25,972 nucleotides of DNA from a virus: positions 1 through 25,972 of the IMG/VR virus record IMGVR_UViG_2162886015_000007. One strand, given 5' to 3'. Made by a program: the position numbers and the translations under genes. This document shows, piece after piece, positions 1-7,378 of this stretch. The notes beneath the pieces are model-generated. The model saw only the letters and a list, made by a program, of their open reading frames with translations, was not told the DNA's origin and searched no databases. How positions within the stretch are numbered: the stretch's first letter is position 1; every line of letters begins with the position of its first letter.

Positions 1-364
1 GTACCCCTTGAGCGGAGGGGCACTCCACCCGGCCGATCCATGTCCCGGCGTCCCCGGCGTCCCGGCGGAGCCGGGAGGGGACCGCAGGGGGATGCGGGTA
101 CGTGGACGCCGGGGCGCGGATGCGCGGCGGTGGCGTGGTCCGGGACGGGCCGACCTGACGGACCGGTCCCCAGCCTCCCTTGGCCGGCCACGGCTGCACC
201 TGGTGCGCGTAGCTCGGTGAGAGGGCCGGGCCGGTTCTCGCGGAGGCGGTGAGCGACCTGCCACGCCCGCGGCCACGTCGTCGGGCCGGTCCTACCGTCG
301 GCCGGGCCGAGGCCGACGCCGAAGCGACGGTGCCCGGACCTCCGGAGGACCGGCGGCGGTCGTT
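1..364. other. Non-coding flank, no gene recognised
   Basis: The open frames here overlap each other on the plus strand, are rich in Arg, Gly and Pro, lack ribosome binding sites and match no family I know. I see no gene. Near the right end, 8-bp arms at 296-303 and 311-318 could fold as a hairpin downstream of the minus-strand gene that stops at 365. Confidence 0.5.
296..318 (-). terminator. Possible terminator hairpin after the MmpS-like gene
   Basis: Perfect 8-bp arms (CGTCGGCC and GGCCGACG) enclose a 7-nt loop about 50 bp downstream of the stop of the minus-strand gene at 365. There is no T-run, which is common for Streptomyces terminators, but short G+C hairpins also arise by chance at this composition. 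Confidence 0.3.
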
Positions 365-994
365 CTAGCTCCAGCCGCCGAACAGGCCGCCGCTGAGCTG
401 CGCCGAGCAGATGTTGTATCCGCCGGCGGCGTGGCCGGTCTTGGTCTTCCCGTCCACGGTCACCGAGCAGTGGATGTCGCCGCCGCCCGACAGTTGCGCG
501 GTGACGACGTAGTACATGGCGTCGTCCTTCAGCGTGAGCGTCTTCGTCATCGGCAGACCACGGCCTTGCAGGTTGTCGCTGTCGCTGCCGTAGGTGATGT
601 CCAGGCCGGACGGCGCGGACCCCCACACCTTGAACACGACCTTGTCGGCGGACGCGGCCGCCTTCGTCTTCTTCGGCTTGGCCTTCGTGGTGGCGGCCTT
701 CGCCGCCTTCGCCGTCTTCGTCACGGTGACCGTCGGGGCGGGGGCGGCCTTCGCCTTGCTCTTGGCGGTTTCCGTGACGGTGACGCGCGGCGCGGGCTTC
801 GCGGCGGCGGCCGTCTTCTGATCGTCGCCGGAGGAGCCTATGCCGACGCCGATGAACAGGATGAACAGGGCGGCGGGAATGGCGATCCGCTTACGAGCCC
901 ACTTCGGGCGGCCGGTGGGCTGCGGCGGCACCGGAGGCGGCGGTACCTGGCTCCAGCCGAACGGTCCGGACGGCGGCGGCTGGTTCTGCGACAT
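365..994 (-). CDS. Membrane-anchored MmpS-like protein
   Basis: The product is 209 aa. Residues 1-35 are Pro-rich and cytoplasmic in style, residues about 37-54 form one hydrophobic segment preceded by Arg and Lys (WARKR), and residues about 60-117 are an Ala/Lys/Thr linker with a repeated VTVT motif. The C-terminal domain (about 118-209) has the MmpS-like pattern: a VW-G-AP start, DITYGSD, an M-Y-V-TAQL strand, and two cysteines (CSVTVDG and NICSAQ) that could form a disulfide. The start is the ATG at 994 because an AGGGGGG Shine-Dalgarno precedes it; the frame is open further upstream without one. MmpS proteins partner MmpL transporters in mycobacteria, but no MmpL gene is visible here, so I infer only a surface-anchored accessory role. 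It diverges from the nuclease gene at 1304. Confidence 0.7.
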   Translation of the reverse strand: MSQNQPPPSGPFGWSQVPPPPVPPQPTGRPKWARKRIAIPAALFILFIGVGIGSSGDDQKTAAAAKPAPRVTVTETAKSKAKAAPAPTVTVTKTAKAAKAATTKAKPKKTKAAASADKVVFKVWGSAPSGLDITYGSDSDNLQGRGLPMTKTLTLKDDAMYYVVTAQLSGGGDIHCSVTVDGKTKTGHAAGGYNICSAQLSGGLFGGWS

Positions 995-1065
995 GTGTCC
1001 CCCCTGGGTGGTGCGTTGAGGGATGAACGTAACGGTGTAGGTGAGAGTTCTGTAAGAGTCATGGA

Positions 1066-1098
1066 GGTACGGTGATGAAACCGTAACGAAATGTGAAC
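1066..1098 (-). promoter_or_regulatory. Tandem 11-mer repeats, PHO-box-like
   Basis: On the minus strand two abutting 11-mers, GTTCACATTTC and GTTACGGTTTC, occupy 1098-1077, and a weaker third (ATCACCGTACC) follows to 1066. Tandem 11-bp units beginning GTTCAC are how PhoP sites are built in Streptomyces. The array lies about 75-105 bp upstream of the MmpS-like start. Regulation by PhoP is inference from spacing and the first unit only. Confidence 0.3.
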
Positions 1099-1303
1099 CT
1101 TCAACGAACTTGCTCCGCCCGGAGCTCGGGACGGGGTGGTTGCCGGATCGCGAGGGGTCCGGGTCCTGCCGACCCTCCGCCAACCGGCAACGGGACGAGG
1201 GTGGTTCGCCATACACGACATCAGGCCGCGCCCGCCAGTCAGCCCCGGTGCAAACGCGGTACAGCTACGCTTCCGCACAGATCGCGTCCCCGGGGGAACC
1301 TTC

Positions 1304-1954
1304 ATGTCGCCACGCCGCACCCGCGGTTCGTCCTGCCAGTCGGTCGTCATCCGCCTCGTGTGGACCGTCGGTATTCCGCTCGCGGTTCTCCTCCAACTGG
1401 TCAAGCACGTTCCGGAAGTCGGCATCCCGTTGATCCTGGCCGCGGCCGCCGGCGGCATCGTCTACGCGGTGCACCGCGCCCGCGACGCCGAGCAGCAGCG
1501 CCTTGAGGCCGCCCGCCAGGCGCGGATTCGCGAGGTGCAGTCACGGGAGATCGCCCGCTACCACACCCTCGGCTCCAAAGAGTTCGAGCACGCCATCGCC
1601 TATCTGTGCCGGCGGGACGGGTGCACGGACGTCGAGGTGAGCGGTGGAGCCGGAGACCTGGGAGCCGATGTCGTCGCGACCGCCCCGGACGGACGGCGGA
1701 TCGTCATCCAGTGCAAGCGGTACGGGCCCACTCACAAGGTCGGATCCCCCGATATGCAGCGGTTCGGGGGCACTTGCTTCACGGTGCACCATGCCCAGGT
1801 TGCCGTGGTGGTCACCACGAGTACCTTCACGCGGCACGCCATCGGCTACGCCGCCACGCAGGGCATTCGCCTCTACGACGAGCAGGCCCTCGCGGGATGG
1901 GCGTCGCAGACCGGCCCGGCCCCCTGGCAGCAGGCCGGTCAGCGGGCCGCGTAG
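1304..1954 (+). CDS. Membrane-anchored Mrr-type restriction endonuclease-like protein
   Basis: The product is 216 aa. Two hydrophobic stretches near residues 14-32 and 40-56 probably anchor it, followed by a charged helix (about 58-84). A PD-(D/E)xK nuclease domain of the Mrr_cat type covers about 88-200: FEHAIAYLC opens it, GGAGDLGADVV carries the metal-binding Asp (D122), and IQCKRYG carries the QxK pair (Q136, K138). The TTSTF strand and terminal LYDEQAL helix also fit. The start is the ATG at 1304 behind GGGGGA; the frame is open to 1136 without a better site. Membrane-tethered Mrr-like proteins are common in Streptomyces chromosomes, so this is probably a host gene flanking the element. 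Its substrate is unknown. Confidence 0.8.
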   Translation: MSPRRTRGSSCQSVVIRLVWTVGIPLAVLLQLVKHVPEVGIPLILAAAAGGIVYAVHRARDAEQQRLEAARQARIREVQSREIARYHTLGSKEFEHAIAYLCRRDGCTDVEVSGGAGDLGADVVATAPDGRRIVIQCKRYGPTHKVGSPDMQRFGGTCFTVHHAQVAVVVTTSTFTRHAIGYAATQGIRLYDEQALAGWASQTGPAPWQQAGQRAA

Positions 1955-2340
1955 TCGCCGCAGCAGGGATCAGTGGGCGCGGGCGGCGAGCCGGCCCGGC
2001 CCGGATGCGTTCCCCGCCCCTTGTGCGCGTGACGCGTGCGCGTGCCGTCGTCAGGCCGTCCGGCCAGGGTGGGGCATGAGTTCACCCCTTGTGCGAAGCC
2101 CCCGCCCTGGTCCCGGGCAGCGAGACGAAGTGCCCCCGCGGCCATCGACAGCATCGGCGACGAGCCGGCGGGGCCTTCGTCGCCTCCCGTGCCGGACGGG
2201 TGGGAGATGATCACGTCGAGTGGCCGCTGAGAGCGCCGACTCCCAGCCGGTCGCATCCGGATTCGGGGAGCGGATGCCGGGCGAGGCCGAGAGCGGACAG
2301 CGAGGGCGTTGCTGCACGTCGTCGACCCCACCCGCATCTG
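1955..2340. other. Non-coding region between nuclease gene and integration site
   Basis: I see no gene with a credible start and no tRNA in this stretch. Open frames exist on both strands, but their translations are low-complexity Arg/Pro/Gly/Ala without ribosome binding sites. It probably belongs to the host side of the left junction. Confidence 0.5.
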
Positions 2341-2409
2341 TCAAACGTTCTGCCCGTTGCCGCCGGTCCCGGACGCCACCTTGATGCCCTTGGTGATCGT
2401 GTCGATTAC
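2341..2409 (-). pseudogene. 3'-end fragment of a host-like gene (cyclophilin-like tail?)
   Basis: Directly downstream of the integrase stop, in another frame, the minus strand reads VIDTITKGIKVASG, then TGGNGQNV and a TGA at 2341-2343. The phrase resembles the C-terminus of cyclophilin-type peptidyl-prolyl isomerases (DVIDTI..), but the match is short and made by eye. The frame overlaps the integrase stop by a few bases, and the reading to its right is integrase. That is what remains when an element integrates inside the 3' end of a gene and the element's own copy of the core restores the gene at the far end. The parent gene would be rebuilt at attR, outside this window. Confidence 0.4.
2341..2409. 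other. Candidate attL core
   Basis: The junction between integrase sequence and the orphan 3' coding fragment falls at or just left of 2409. Tyrosine integrases often use the 3' end of a gene as target, with int next to the site, as here. The exact core cannot be set without attR. Confidence 0.4.
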
Positions 2410-3782
2410 AAATCGCCTAGCATCGGAAGGCCGCTGAACTGCGGAAACCCCTTAAGAGAAGGGGGTATTGGGAGAGGATTGGGAAACGGTGGCGTCCAAA
2501 GTCCTCGGGCCACGACTTCCTTCTCCCACACGCCTTGCAGGTACTCGACGATACGCTCCTCCATCGTGATCGTCACACGCGTGTAGATGCCCTCGACGCC
2601 GACCATCTCGTGCCCCATCCGGGCCTCCTTGGCCACCGTGGGAATGTCCGCCCCCGGCTCGTCCAGAAGCTCCCGGTGCCAATGCCGCAGCCGGTACAGA
2701 TCCTGCCCGGCCATCTCCGGCACCGCCGGGATCGCCGGCCGAACATGCCGCAGGTACTGCGCCCTTGGCTTGCGTTCCTCGGCGCCGTCCCGGATCGGCC
2801 TCCAGTAGTTCTGCGTGAACTCGGTCTTCAGGAGATGGCCACCGGTCATCGCCGGGAACGTCCACGGCGAAGCGTGGGACGCCAGGAGCGCCTCGTGGAT
2901 CTCGTGAAGGAATGGCGGCATCACCAATGTTCTGTGCGAGTCGTACTTCGGACCGGCCAGCGTCGGTTTGTGGTCCACGTAGTACGCCTGATGCTGAACC
3001 CTCAGGGCGTGCATCCCCTTGTACCGCTTCGTCGCGTCCCGCCCGCGACCCGGGACCGGGTCGGCCGCGGGCCAGTTGGGCGAGGAGAAGCCGCGTTGCA
3101 TGCCGACCATTTCGCCGGGCGGCCTCATGCCGGTGAACGCGAGCGTCCAGATATAGGCCCAACCTGTGTAGCCCCACACGTGGAACGCGTTGACGGCTAG
3201 CTGGTAGACGGCTTGGAACGGCAGTTCGTGCTTGATGCGCCTCGTCTGCTTCTTCTTGTACCGGCCTCGGCGCCGCTGCTCGATGATGGGCGACTCGCTG
3301 CGCATCTTGTACTTGAGGACCGCGTCCTCCATCAGCATCTTGAAGACGCCGCGGACTGCACTCGCGTAGTTGTCGGAGTACTGGTCGTTGACACGCCGCT
3401 TCCAGGCGTCGTACTCGATCGGCGTGATGTCGCCGACGGGCCGCTGAGCCCAGTACGGCTCGATGACGGACTTGATGATGGAGCGGTACGTCTTCGTCGA
3501 GTTGGGCCGGATGTCGGCAGCGTCGAACCACAGCCACACGTAATCCGACATCAGGGTCGACGAGTTCGTCTTGGGGATGCCCTTGCCGTGCCGGGCCTCA
3601 TACTCGCGGTCCAGGCCGTAGTTGTATGCCTCGTCCTCGTCCTCGAACGGGACGCCGGCCTTGGGCCCTGATGCGGATTCGTACCGCTTCCGCCGCGTCG
3701 GCTTGCCGTCCGAACCGACGGCGTACTCGCCGCCCCACCACTTCACGCGGATGCTGTTCCCGCGCGTCTCCACATAAGGCAT
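2406..3782 (-). CDS. int: Tyrosine-family site-specific integrase
   Basis: The product is 458 aa. It has an N-terminal arm-binding-like segment (about 1-60, with GGEY and an RKRYES patch), a SAM-like core-binding domain (about 72-165) and a catalytic domain (about 185-425). Catalytic positions visible are R220 in FTGMRPPGE, K279 in GPKYDSHRT, R366 in LYRLRHWH, H391 in MGHEMVG and the nucleophile Y400 in GIYTRV. The usual His of the HxxR box is Tyr here (Y363). A Pro-rich tail of about 30 residues follows (PPFPNPLPIPP). The start at 3782 is the ATG giving MPYVETRG. The gene reads toward the candidate attL and its stop touches it. It should drive integration and, with a directionality factor, excision. 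Confidence 0.95.
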   Translation of the reverse strand: MPYVETRGNSIRVKWWGGEYAVGSDGKPTRRKRYESASGPKAGVPFEDEDEAYNYGLDREYEARHGKGIPKTNSSTLMSDYVWLWFDAADIRPNSTKTYRSIIKSVIEPYWAQRPVGDITPIEYDAWKRRVNDQYSDNYASAVRGVFKMLMEDAVLKYKMRSESPIIEQRRRGRYKKKQTRRIKHELPFQAVYQLAVNAFHVWGYTGWAYIWTLAFTGMRPPGEMVGMQRGFSSPNWPAADPVPGRGRDATKRYKGMHALRVQHQAYYVDHKPTLAGPKYDSHRTLVMPPFLHEIHEALLASHASPWTFPAMTGGHLLKTEFTQNYWRPIRDGAEERKPRAQYLRHVRPAIPAVPEMAGQDLYRLRHWHRELLDEPGADIPTVAKEARMGHEMVGVEGIYTRVTITMEERIVEYLQGVWEKEVVARGLWTPPFPNPLPIPPSLKGFPQFSGLPMLGDL

Positions 3783-3858
3783 GCACGCCCCCTTGGGTGG
3801 ATTGAGGTCGCGGTAGTCCGGCAGGCACCCCTGCCGCCGGGACTCCGCGGCCAGTTGC

Positions 3859-4053
3859 TCAGGTGCCGAGCCAGCAGTTCCGGCAGCCTTCGCAATCTCC
3901 TCCTGCGCGCTTCACGATCTCTCGCATCGAGCGCTGTGCATCATCGCTCGTCTCGATCTCGGGAGGCGCTACACAGATCATTCTCCCATCGGCCGGACCG
4001 GCCCATCCAGTGAACTCAGGACTGACGTCGACGATGGACAGAGTGCTCCGCAC
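3859..4053 (-). CDS. Small Cys-tailed protein upstream of integrase, unknown
   Basis: I do not recognise this 64-residue protein. It reads VRSTLSIVDVSPEFTG at the start and ends with a CEGCRNC cluster that could bind a metal. The GTG at 4053 is chosen because GGGGGA lies 7 nt before it; the frame stays open to 4176 but the extension has no such site. It lies 76 bp upstream of int on the same strand and may be co-transcribed. A directionality-factor role is possible by position only. Confidence 0.5.
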   Translation of the reverse strand: MRSTLSIVDVSPEFTGWAGPADGRMICVAPPEIETSDDAQRSMREIVKRAGGDCEGCRNCWLGT

Positions 4054-4217
4054 AACTGGTTCCCCCTTCCGGGTACTAACGGGGAACCCCCAAGGTGTTC
4101 CCATGACTCTGCCATGTCCTGGGCTGGTTGGGACCAGGTGGGACCAAAGAGAGGCATGGAAAATCGACCGTCGCACACCGAATCCAGAGGGTTGTACGCC
4201 GATCGACTGAGTTTGGA

Positions 4218-4634
4218 TCAGACCACGCCCCGTTTGTGCAGCTCATCCAGTACACGCCGGTTCAGGTCCAGGATCTCGTCAGCCGTCAGATCTCCCTTGA
4301 AGCCGATGGCTGCGGAGTTGACCGCGTCGCCGACCTGACGCTTCAGGTCCTCCTTGGGGATGACCGCAATGCCGCCATCGGCTGCCGCCGGCGAGGCCTC
4401 GGAGATGACGGGCTCGCCGCCTTCGAGGACGCGACTGCAGCTGCCGGGCGCCCATTGGAGGGCGCGCTCGATGCCGGTGTAGGAGGTTGCCCGGACGTCC
4501 TCGCGGGCTGCCTCGACCTTTTTCCAGGTGTCCTTGCTCATGCCGGCGAGCCGTGCGGCCGGTTCGATGCCCAGCCCGAGCTCCAGGCGACGCTGCCGCA
4601 CGAGGTGCGCGAGGCGTCCGAGGTCATTACCCAT
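4218..4634 (-). CDS. XRE-like helix-turn-helix regulator
   Basis: The product is 138 aa. Residues about 2-65 read as a Cro/CI-type domain: LAHLVRQRRLELGLGIEPAA, then AGMSKDTWKKVEAA as turn and recognition helix. The C-terminal half (about 90-138) is acidic and helical with LTADEILDLNRRVLDEL and may dimerise. The ATG at 4634 has AGGA 8 nt upstream; an ATG at 4643 is in frame but sits too close to that site. It diverges from the HTH gene at 4834 across a repeat-rich spacer, the arrangement of a phage immunity or switch region. Which of the two proteins keeps lysogeny cannot be told from sequence. Confidence 0.7.
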   Translation of the reverse strand: MGNDLGRLAHLVRQRRLELGLGIEPAARLAGMSKDTWKKVEAAREDVRATSYTGIERALQWAPGSCSRVLEGGEPVISEASPAAADGGIAVIPKEDLKRQVGDAVNSAAIGFKGDLTADEILDLNRRVLDELHKRGVV

Positions 4635-4798
4635 GGGGCACATCCTGCCAGGACCCGCTAGGACCAGCTAGGAGTGGGGTCCAGCCAGGCCGGAACGCGA
4701 CGGGTCAGTAGCGCAAAGTGATTGCTCCTTCGCTTGCCGGTGAAGCGCTACCTAGAACCTCACGCTAAGTCGATCCGCTAAAACACGCTAAGAGGCGG

Positions 4799-4827
4799 TA
4801 GACGTAGCCGCTAGAAACCGCTAAGTT
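4799..4827 (+). promoter_or_regulatory. Candidate promoter, leaderless HTH gene
   Basis: A -35-like TAGACG (4799-4804) and a -10-like TAAGTT (4822-4827) are 17 bp apart. The -10 ends 6 bp before the ATG at 4834, so transcription could start at or next to the start codon. No Shine-Dalgarno precedes that ATG, consistent with a leaderless message. Confidence 0.5.
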
Positions 4828-4832
4828 AGCGG
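4818..4832. promoter_or_regulatory. 15-bp palindromic operator
   Basis: CCGCTAAGTTAGCGG is a perfect inverted repeat with 7-bp arms around one central base. It covers the proposed -10 and ends one base before the ATG at 4834, so a bound protein would block the promoter. Its arms are the same GCTAA unit repeated upstream. Confidence 0.65.
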
Positions 4833-4833
4833 C

Positions 4834-5088
4834 ATGGAACAACCCCCTCCCACCTACCAGGTGAAAGGGGCGGAAATCCGCAAGCTCCGCATGCAGGCAG
4901 GGCTGAGCACCGACGAGCTGGCCAAGGCAGCACTCATCAGCAGGCGCTACCTCAACCACCTCGAAAACGGATACCGCACCCGCATGAGACCCGGTCCCTA
5001 CCAGCGGCTCCGCACTGCGCTCGGCCTGCCGGCCGACTCCGAACACATCCTCCAGACACCCTCGCCCAACCCCCCTGAGAAGAGGTGA
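4834..5088 (+). CDS. Small XRE-family HTH regulator
   Basis: The product is 84 aa, nearly all a Cro/CI-type fold: IRKLRMQAGLSTDELAKAA (helices 1-2), then LISRRYLNHLENGYRTRM with the YLNHLENG pattern of the recognition helix, and a Pro-rich tail. It has no effector domain, so it resembles a Cro-like or Rep-like small regulator. The ATG lacks a ribosome binding site and sits just after the palindrome at 4818-4832, which suggests autoregulation. The next gene starts 1 bp after its stop. Confidence 0.8.
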   Translation: MEQPPPTYQVKGAEIRKLRMQAGLSTDELAKAALISRRYLNHLENGYRTRMRPGPYQRLRTALGLPADSEHILQTPSPNPPEKR

Positions 5089-5089
5089 C

Positions 5090-5443
5090 ATGTCCCCCCG
5101 CAAGCCCACCCCCACTGCCACCCCCGAGGGCTTCTACAACGTCAACGCCGCCGTCGTCCGGCTCGGACTCGCACAGGACGAGAACGACACCACCGGCCGG
5201 CGCTGGCTCCGCGACGGGTGCAACCGCAAGCCCGAAGACGGCAAGGGCAAGCCGTTCCCCCACAGCCGGCTGAACGGACAACTCGTCTTCAGCGAGTCCG
5301 ACCTCGCCGAGATCTACGACATGCACCGCAACGCCCCCACCCGGCGCGGTCGCGCCCGTGGAAGTCGAGTCACCCGCAAGCCGGGCGGCGGGCAGCGCAT
5401 CGAGCACCCGCGCGAGACCGCCGAGCTGCAGCCCGCCGCTTAA
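5090..5443 (+). CDS. Winged-helix DNA-binding protein, Xis/MerR-like
   Basis: The product is 117 aa. The core (about 14-82) reads FYNVNAAVVRLGLAQ, WLRDGCNRK, FPHSRLNGQLVFSESDL and AEIYDMHR, which fits a helix-turn-helix with a wing as in excisionases and MerR-type phage proteins. The Arg-rich tail (TRRGRARGSRVTRK) could add DNA contacts. It is probably co-transcribed with the regulator 1 bp upstream; GAAGAGG at the end of that gene is its ribosome binding site. It could be the directionality factor for the integrase or an early activator; sequence alone does not separate these. Confidence 0.6.
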   Translation: MSPRKPTPTATPEGFYNVNAAVVRLGLAQDENDTTGRRWLRDGCNRKPEDGKGKPFPHSRLNGQLVFSESDLAEIYDMHRNAPTRRGRARGSRVTRKPGGGQRIEHPRETAELQPAA

Positions 5444-5545
5444 CGGCCAAAGCCCCAACCGCCGGATCGCACTCCGACAGCCGGGGCTCCGCGGCCAAAA
5501 GCCGCACGATCCACCACTCACCACTCAGAGAGAAGAGGCAGACCG

Positions 5546-5986
5546 TTGCCTGACATCGTCTCATCCGCCTTCGAGGCCACGAAGGTCTCGCCCGTGACTG
5601 AGCTACGGGATGCCGTGGCGAAGCTCCGCAAGCACGTGAAGCACGCGACCGACGGCCCCTGGGTGACGAGCTCCGTGTGGTCGCCGCGCGCCACCTGCAC
5701 GAGCGCCGTCTACTCCCACGCCCACTCGCCGGGCTCGGTCGAGTCCGAGGTCGTGGCGTCCGGGCGGATCCGTTCCGGCTATGGCGGGATCCGCGAGCCG
5801 TGGAACGCCGAGTACATCGCCCTCATGCAGCCCGCCCTCGGCAAAGCCCTCGCGGACCTGCTGGAGCTGGAGGCGGACGTCATCGCTGAGCGGATCGCCC
5901 AGAACGGCAGCGACGAGCACGCGGTCGACCTCGGCGGCGACCACGCCCTGACCATCGCCCGGTTGATCAACGGCGGTGCCCGATGA
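5546..5986 (+). CDS. Conserved phage-type protein, unknown; paralogue of 23677 gene
   Basis: The product is 146 aa with a TTG start at 5546, chosen because GAGG lies 7 nt upstream. I do not recognise a fold. The middle has DGPWVTSSVW and a variable region; the C-terminal part reads EYIALMQPALGKALADLLE, then DHALTIARLINGG. The same layout (MHPGVAAAIAAWLQ, then HALAVARQINGT) occurs in the product of 23677-24012, so the two are distant paralogues. It opens a chain of overlapping genes, and its stop overlaps the next ATG. Confidence 0.75.
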   Translation: MPDIVSSAFEATKVSPVTELRDAVAKLRKHVKHATDGPWVTSSVWSPRATCTSAVYSHAHSPGSVESEVVASGRIRSGYGGIREPWNAEYIALMQPALGKALADLLELEADVIAERIAQNGSDEHAVDLGGDHALTIARLINGGAR

Positions 5987-6591
5987 GCGACTACGCCTCC
6001 TCGCTGACCCGCTTCACCAACGAGACCCGCGACCACGAGCTGACGGTCCTGCAGGACCAGGGCATGTACCGGCACCTCGTCTTCACGGACCCGAAGGGCA
6101 GCTTCTACCGCTTCGACCTGGTGACCTGGCCGAACAACCTCTTCGTCCGTGGTGACGGGATCAGCTTCGGCTTCTCCATCCACCCGACGGTCGACCTGTT
6201 CCGCCTGTTCCGTGAGTCCAACCACGGCGACATCAACCCCGGCTACTGGCAGGAGAAGGTCACCGCCGGTCGGGGTGACGTCAAGGACTGGTCGGAGAAG
6301 AAGTTCCGCACCTGGCTGATCGACGAAGCCGCTGTCGCTGAGGCCCGCTACCCCGGCGCCGTTGCGGCGGTCGGCCAGCAGATCCTCCACTCCGAAGACC
6401 ACAGCCTTGAGTACCGCGGGACCGCCGAGTATGCGGTCGCATCGTTCAGCCACGGCGACTTCCGGCTGAGGATTCCCGACGAGTGGGAGCAGTCCTTCGA
6501 CGACTTCTCGTGGGAGTACCTCTTCGCCTGCCACGCGATCGTCTGGGCCATCGGCCAGTACGACGCCGCCCCGAAGGCGGTGGCGGCATGA
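5983..6591 (+). CDS. Unknown 202-aa phage protein
   Basis: No family recognised. The protein is rich in aromatic residues (FYRFDLVTWPNNLFVRGDG, SWEYLFACHAIVWAIGQY), has no membrane segment or signal peptide and looks like a soluble folded enzyme or binding protein. It starts within the stop of the preceding gene (ATGA) and ends over the next ATG, so translation is probably coupled on both sides. Its size and ordered composition set it apart from the short genes around it. Confidence 0.8.
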   Translation: MSDYASSLTRFTNETRDHELTVLQDQGMYRHLVFTDPKGSFYRFDLVTWPNNLFVRGDGISFGFSIHPTVDLFRLFRESNHGDINPGYWQEKVTAGRGDVKDWSEKKFRTWLIDEAAVAEARYPGAVAAVGQQILHSEDHSLEYRGTAEYAVASFSHGDFRLRIPDEWEQSFDDFSWEYLFACHAIVWAIGQYDAAPKAVAA

Positions 6592-7058
6592 ACGCCGAGA
6601 CGTTCAACTGCCGCTACTCGGTGGGTACCCCGGTCATCGCCTATCCGGTGACGCGCGATGACGAGGCCCTGGTCACCAGGACTCGCACCCCGGCTTGGGA
6701 GCTGGGACATGGCGACCCGGTCGTCTCGGTGGACGGCTACGCGGGCGGCATCTGCTTCACCCACGTCGACGTGGTCACCGAGGCCGAGTGGGAGACGGCG
6801 CGCACTGAAAGGGACGCCACGGTCGTCGCCCGCCGAACTGCCCTGCTCGCCGCGATCCAGGCCAGGCCGTCCGGTGAGTGGACGGTCGAGCGTGCAGGGA
6901 TGGCGATTCGGCGGGCCGGATTCCAGTCCTGGAACCACCGCACAGCCTCCGGCGACTTGGAGGCCCTCGTCGCCGACGGGCACCTCGTGGTGCACACGAA
7001 GGTCGTCGTCAGCGGCTACGGCTTGGCTGGCGCGACCTCGCCGGCGGTGGCCTCATGA
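6588..7058 (+). CDS. Unknown 156-aa protein with winged-helix-like end
   Basis: The N-terminal half (about 1-75) is beta-rich with GTPVIAYPVTRDDEALVTRTR and a VSVDGYAGGI loop. The C-terminal half (about 90-150) reads LLAAIQARPSGEWTVERAG, then a helix and SGDLEALVADGHLVVH, the order of a winged helix. DNA binding is an inference from that pattern. It overlaps both neighbours by 4 bp. Confidence 0.7.
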   Translation: MNAETFNCRYSVGTPVIAYPVTRDDEALVTRTRTPAWELGHGDPVVSVDGYAGGICFTHVDVVTEAEWETARTERDATVVARRTALLAAIQARPSGEWTVERAGMAIRRAGFQSWNHRTASGDLEALVADGHLVVHTKVVVSGYGLAGATSPAVAS

Positions 7059-7378
7059 CCGCCGTCAACCGCCGCGTCGCTGCCGCGATCGCCGAGCAGG
7101 GCATCCCGCTGACCGCCGACCTGGTGGAGACCGTCGTCAAGTGCCGGTGCGACGAGCCCGGGGCGGACCCGTACTCGTGCGAGGCCGACGACTGCACGAC
7201 CGAGTTCTCCGAGCTGAACCCCTTCGGCTCCGCACGGCCGGTCAACGTGCCCGGCATCGAGGTCTCCCGCACCTGTCGGTGCGGCTGGACAACGGCCTGG
7301 CACGTGGACGACGGGTCGGCCGAGGAAGAGCTGCACCACCACATCGCCCGTGCCCACGGTCTGGAGGCGACGTCATGA
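7055..7378 (+). CDS. Small Cys-rich protein, possible zinc binder
   Basis: The product is 107 aa. Two cysteine groups are visible: KCRCDEPGADPYSCEADDC in the middle and RTCRCGW near residue 80, followed by HHHIARAHG at the end. The second group with the His cluster resembles a degenerate zinc finger. The function is unknown. It overlaps both neighbours by 4 bp. Confidence 0.7.
   Translation: MTAVNRRVAAAIAEQGIPLTADLVETVVKCRCDEPGADPYSCEADDCTTEFSELNPFGSARPVNVPGIEVSRTCRCGWTTAWHVDDGSAEEELHHHIARAHGLEATS

Larger units (their letters stand above)
4657..4832. repeat. Phased GCTA-repeat operator array in the divergent spacer
   Basis: Eight direct copies of GCTA lie at 4657, 4667, 4747, 4764, 4777, 4787, 4810 and 4820, most preceded by CG and followed by AG, AA, GG or GA, and an inverted copy (TTAGC) ends at 4830. 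Steps within clusters are 10, 13, 10, 23 and 10 bp, so most copies face the same side of the helix. The array fills the spacer between two divergent HTH genes and fits cooperative repressor binding. Confidence 0.6.

Noticed and set aside
1939-2337. 132-codon minus-strand frame between nuclease gene and attL
   Set aside because: No ribosome binding site, Arg/Pro/Ser-rich translation, no recognisable motif.
2448-2464. CCCCTT and AAGGGG hairpin near the integrase end
   Set aside because: It is only 6 bp and lies inside the integrase coding sequence (Pro-rich tail); not convincing as a terminator or att arm.
3598-3828. Minus-strand frame overlapping the integrase start
   Set aside because: It lies in another frame over the integrase N-terminus and has Arg/Gly-rich composition of a shadow frame.
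5491-5505. GCGGC and GCCGC hairpin in the spacer before 5546
   Set aside because: A 5-bp stem is expected by chance at this G+C.
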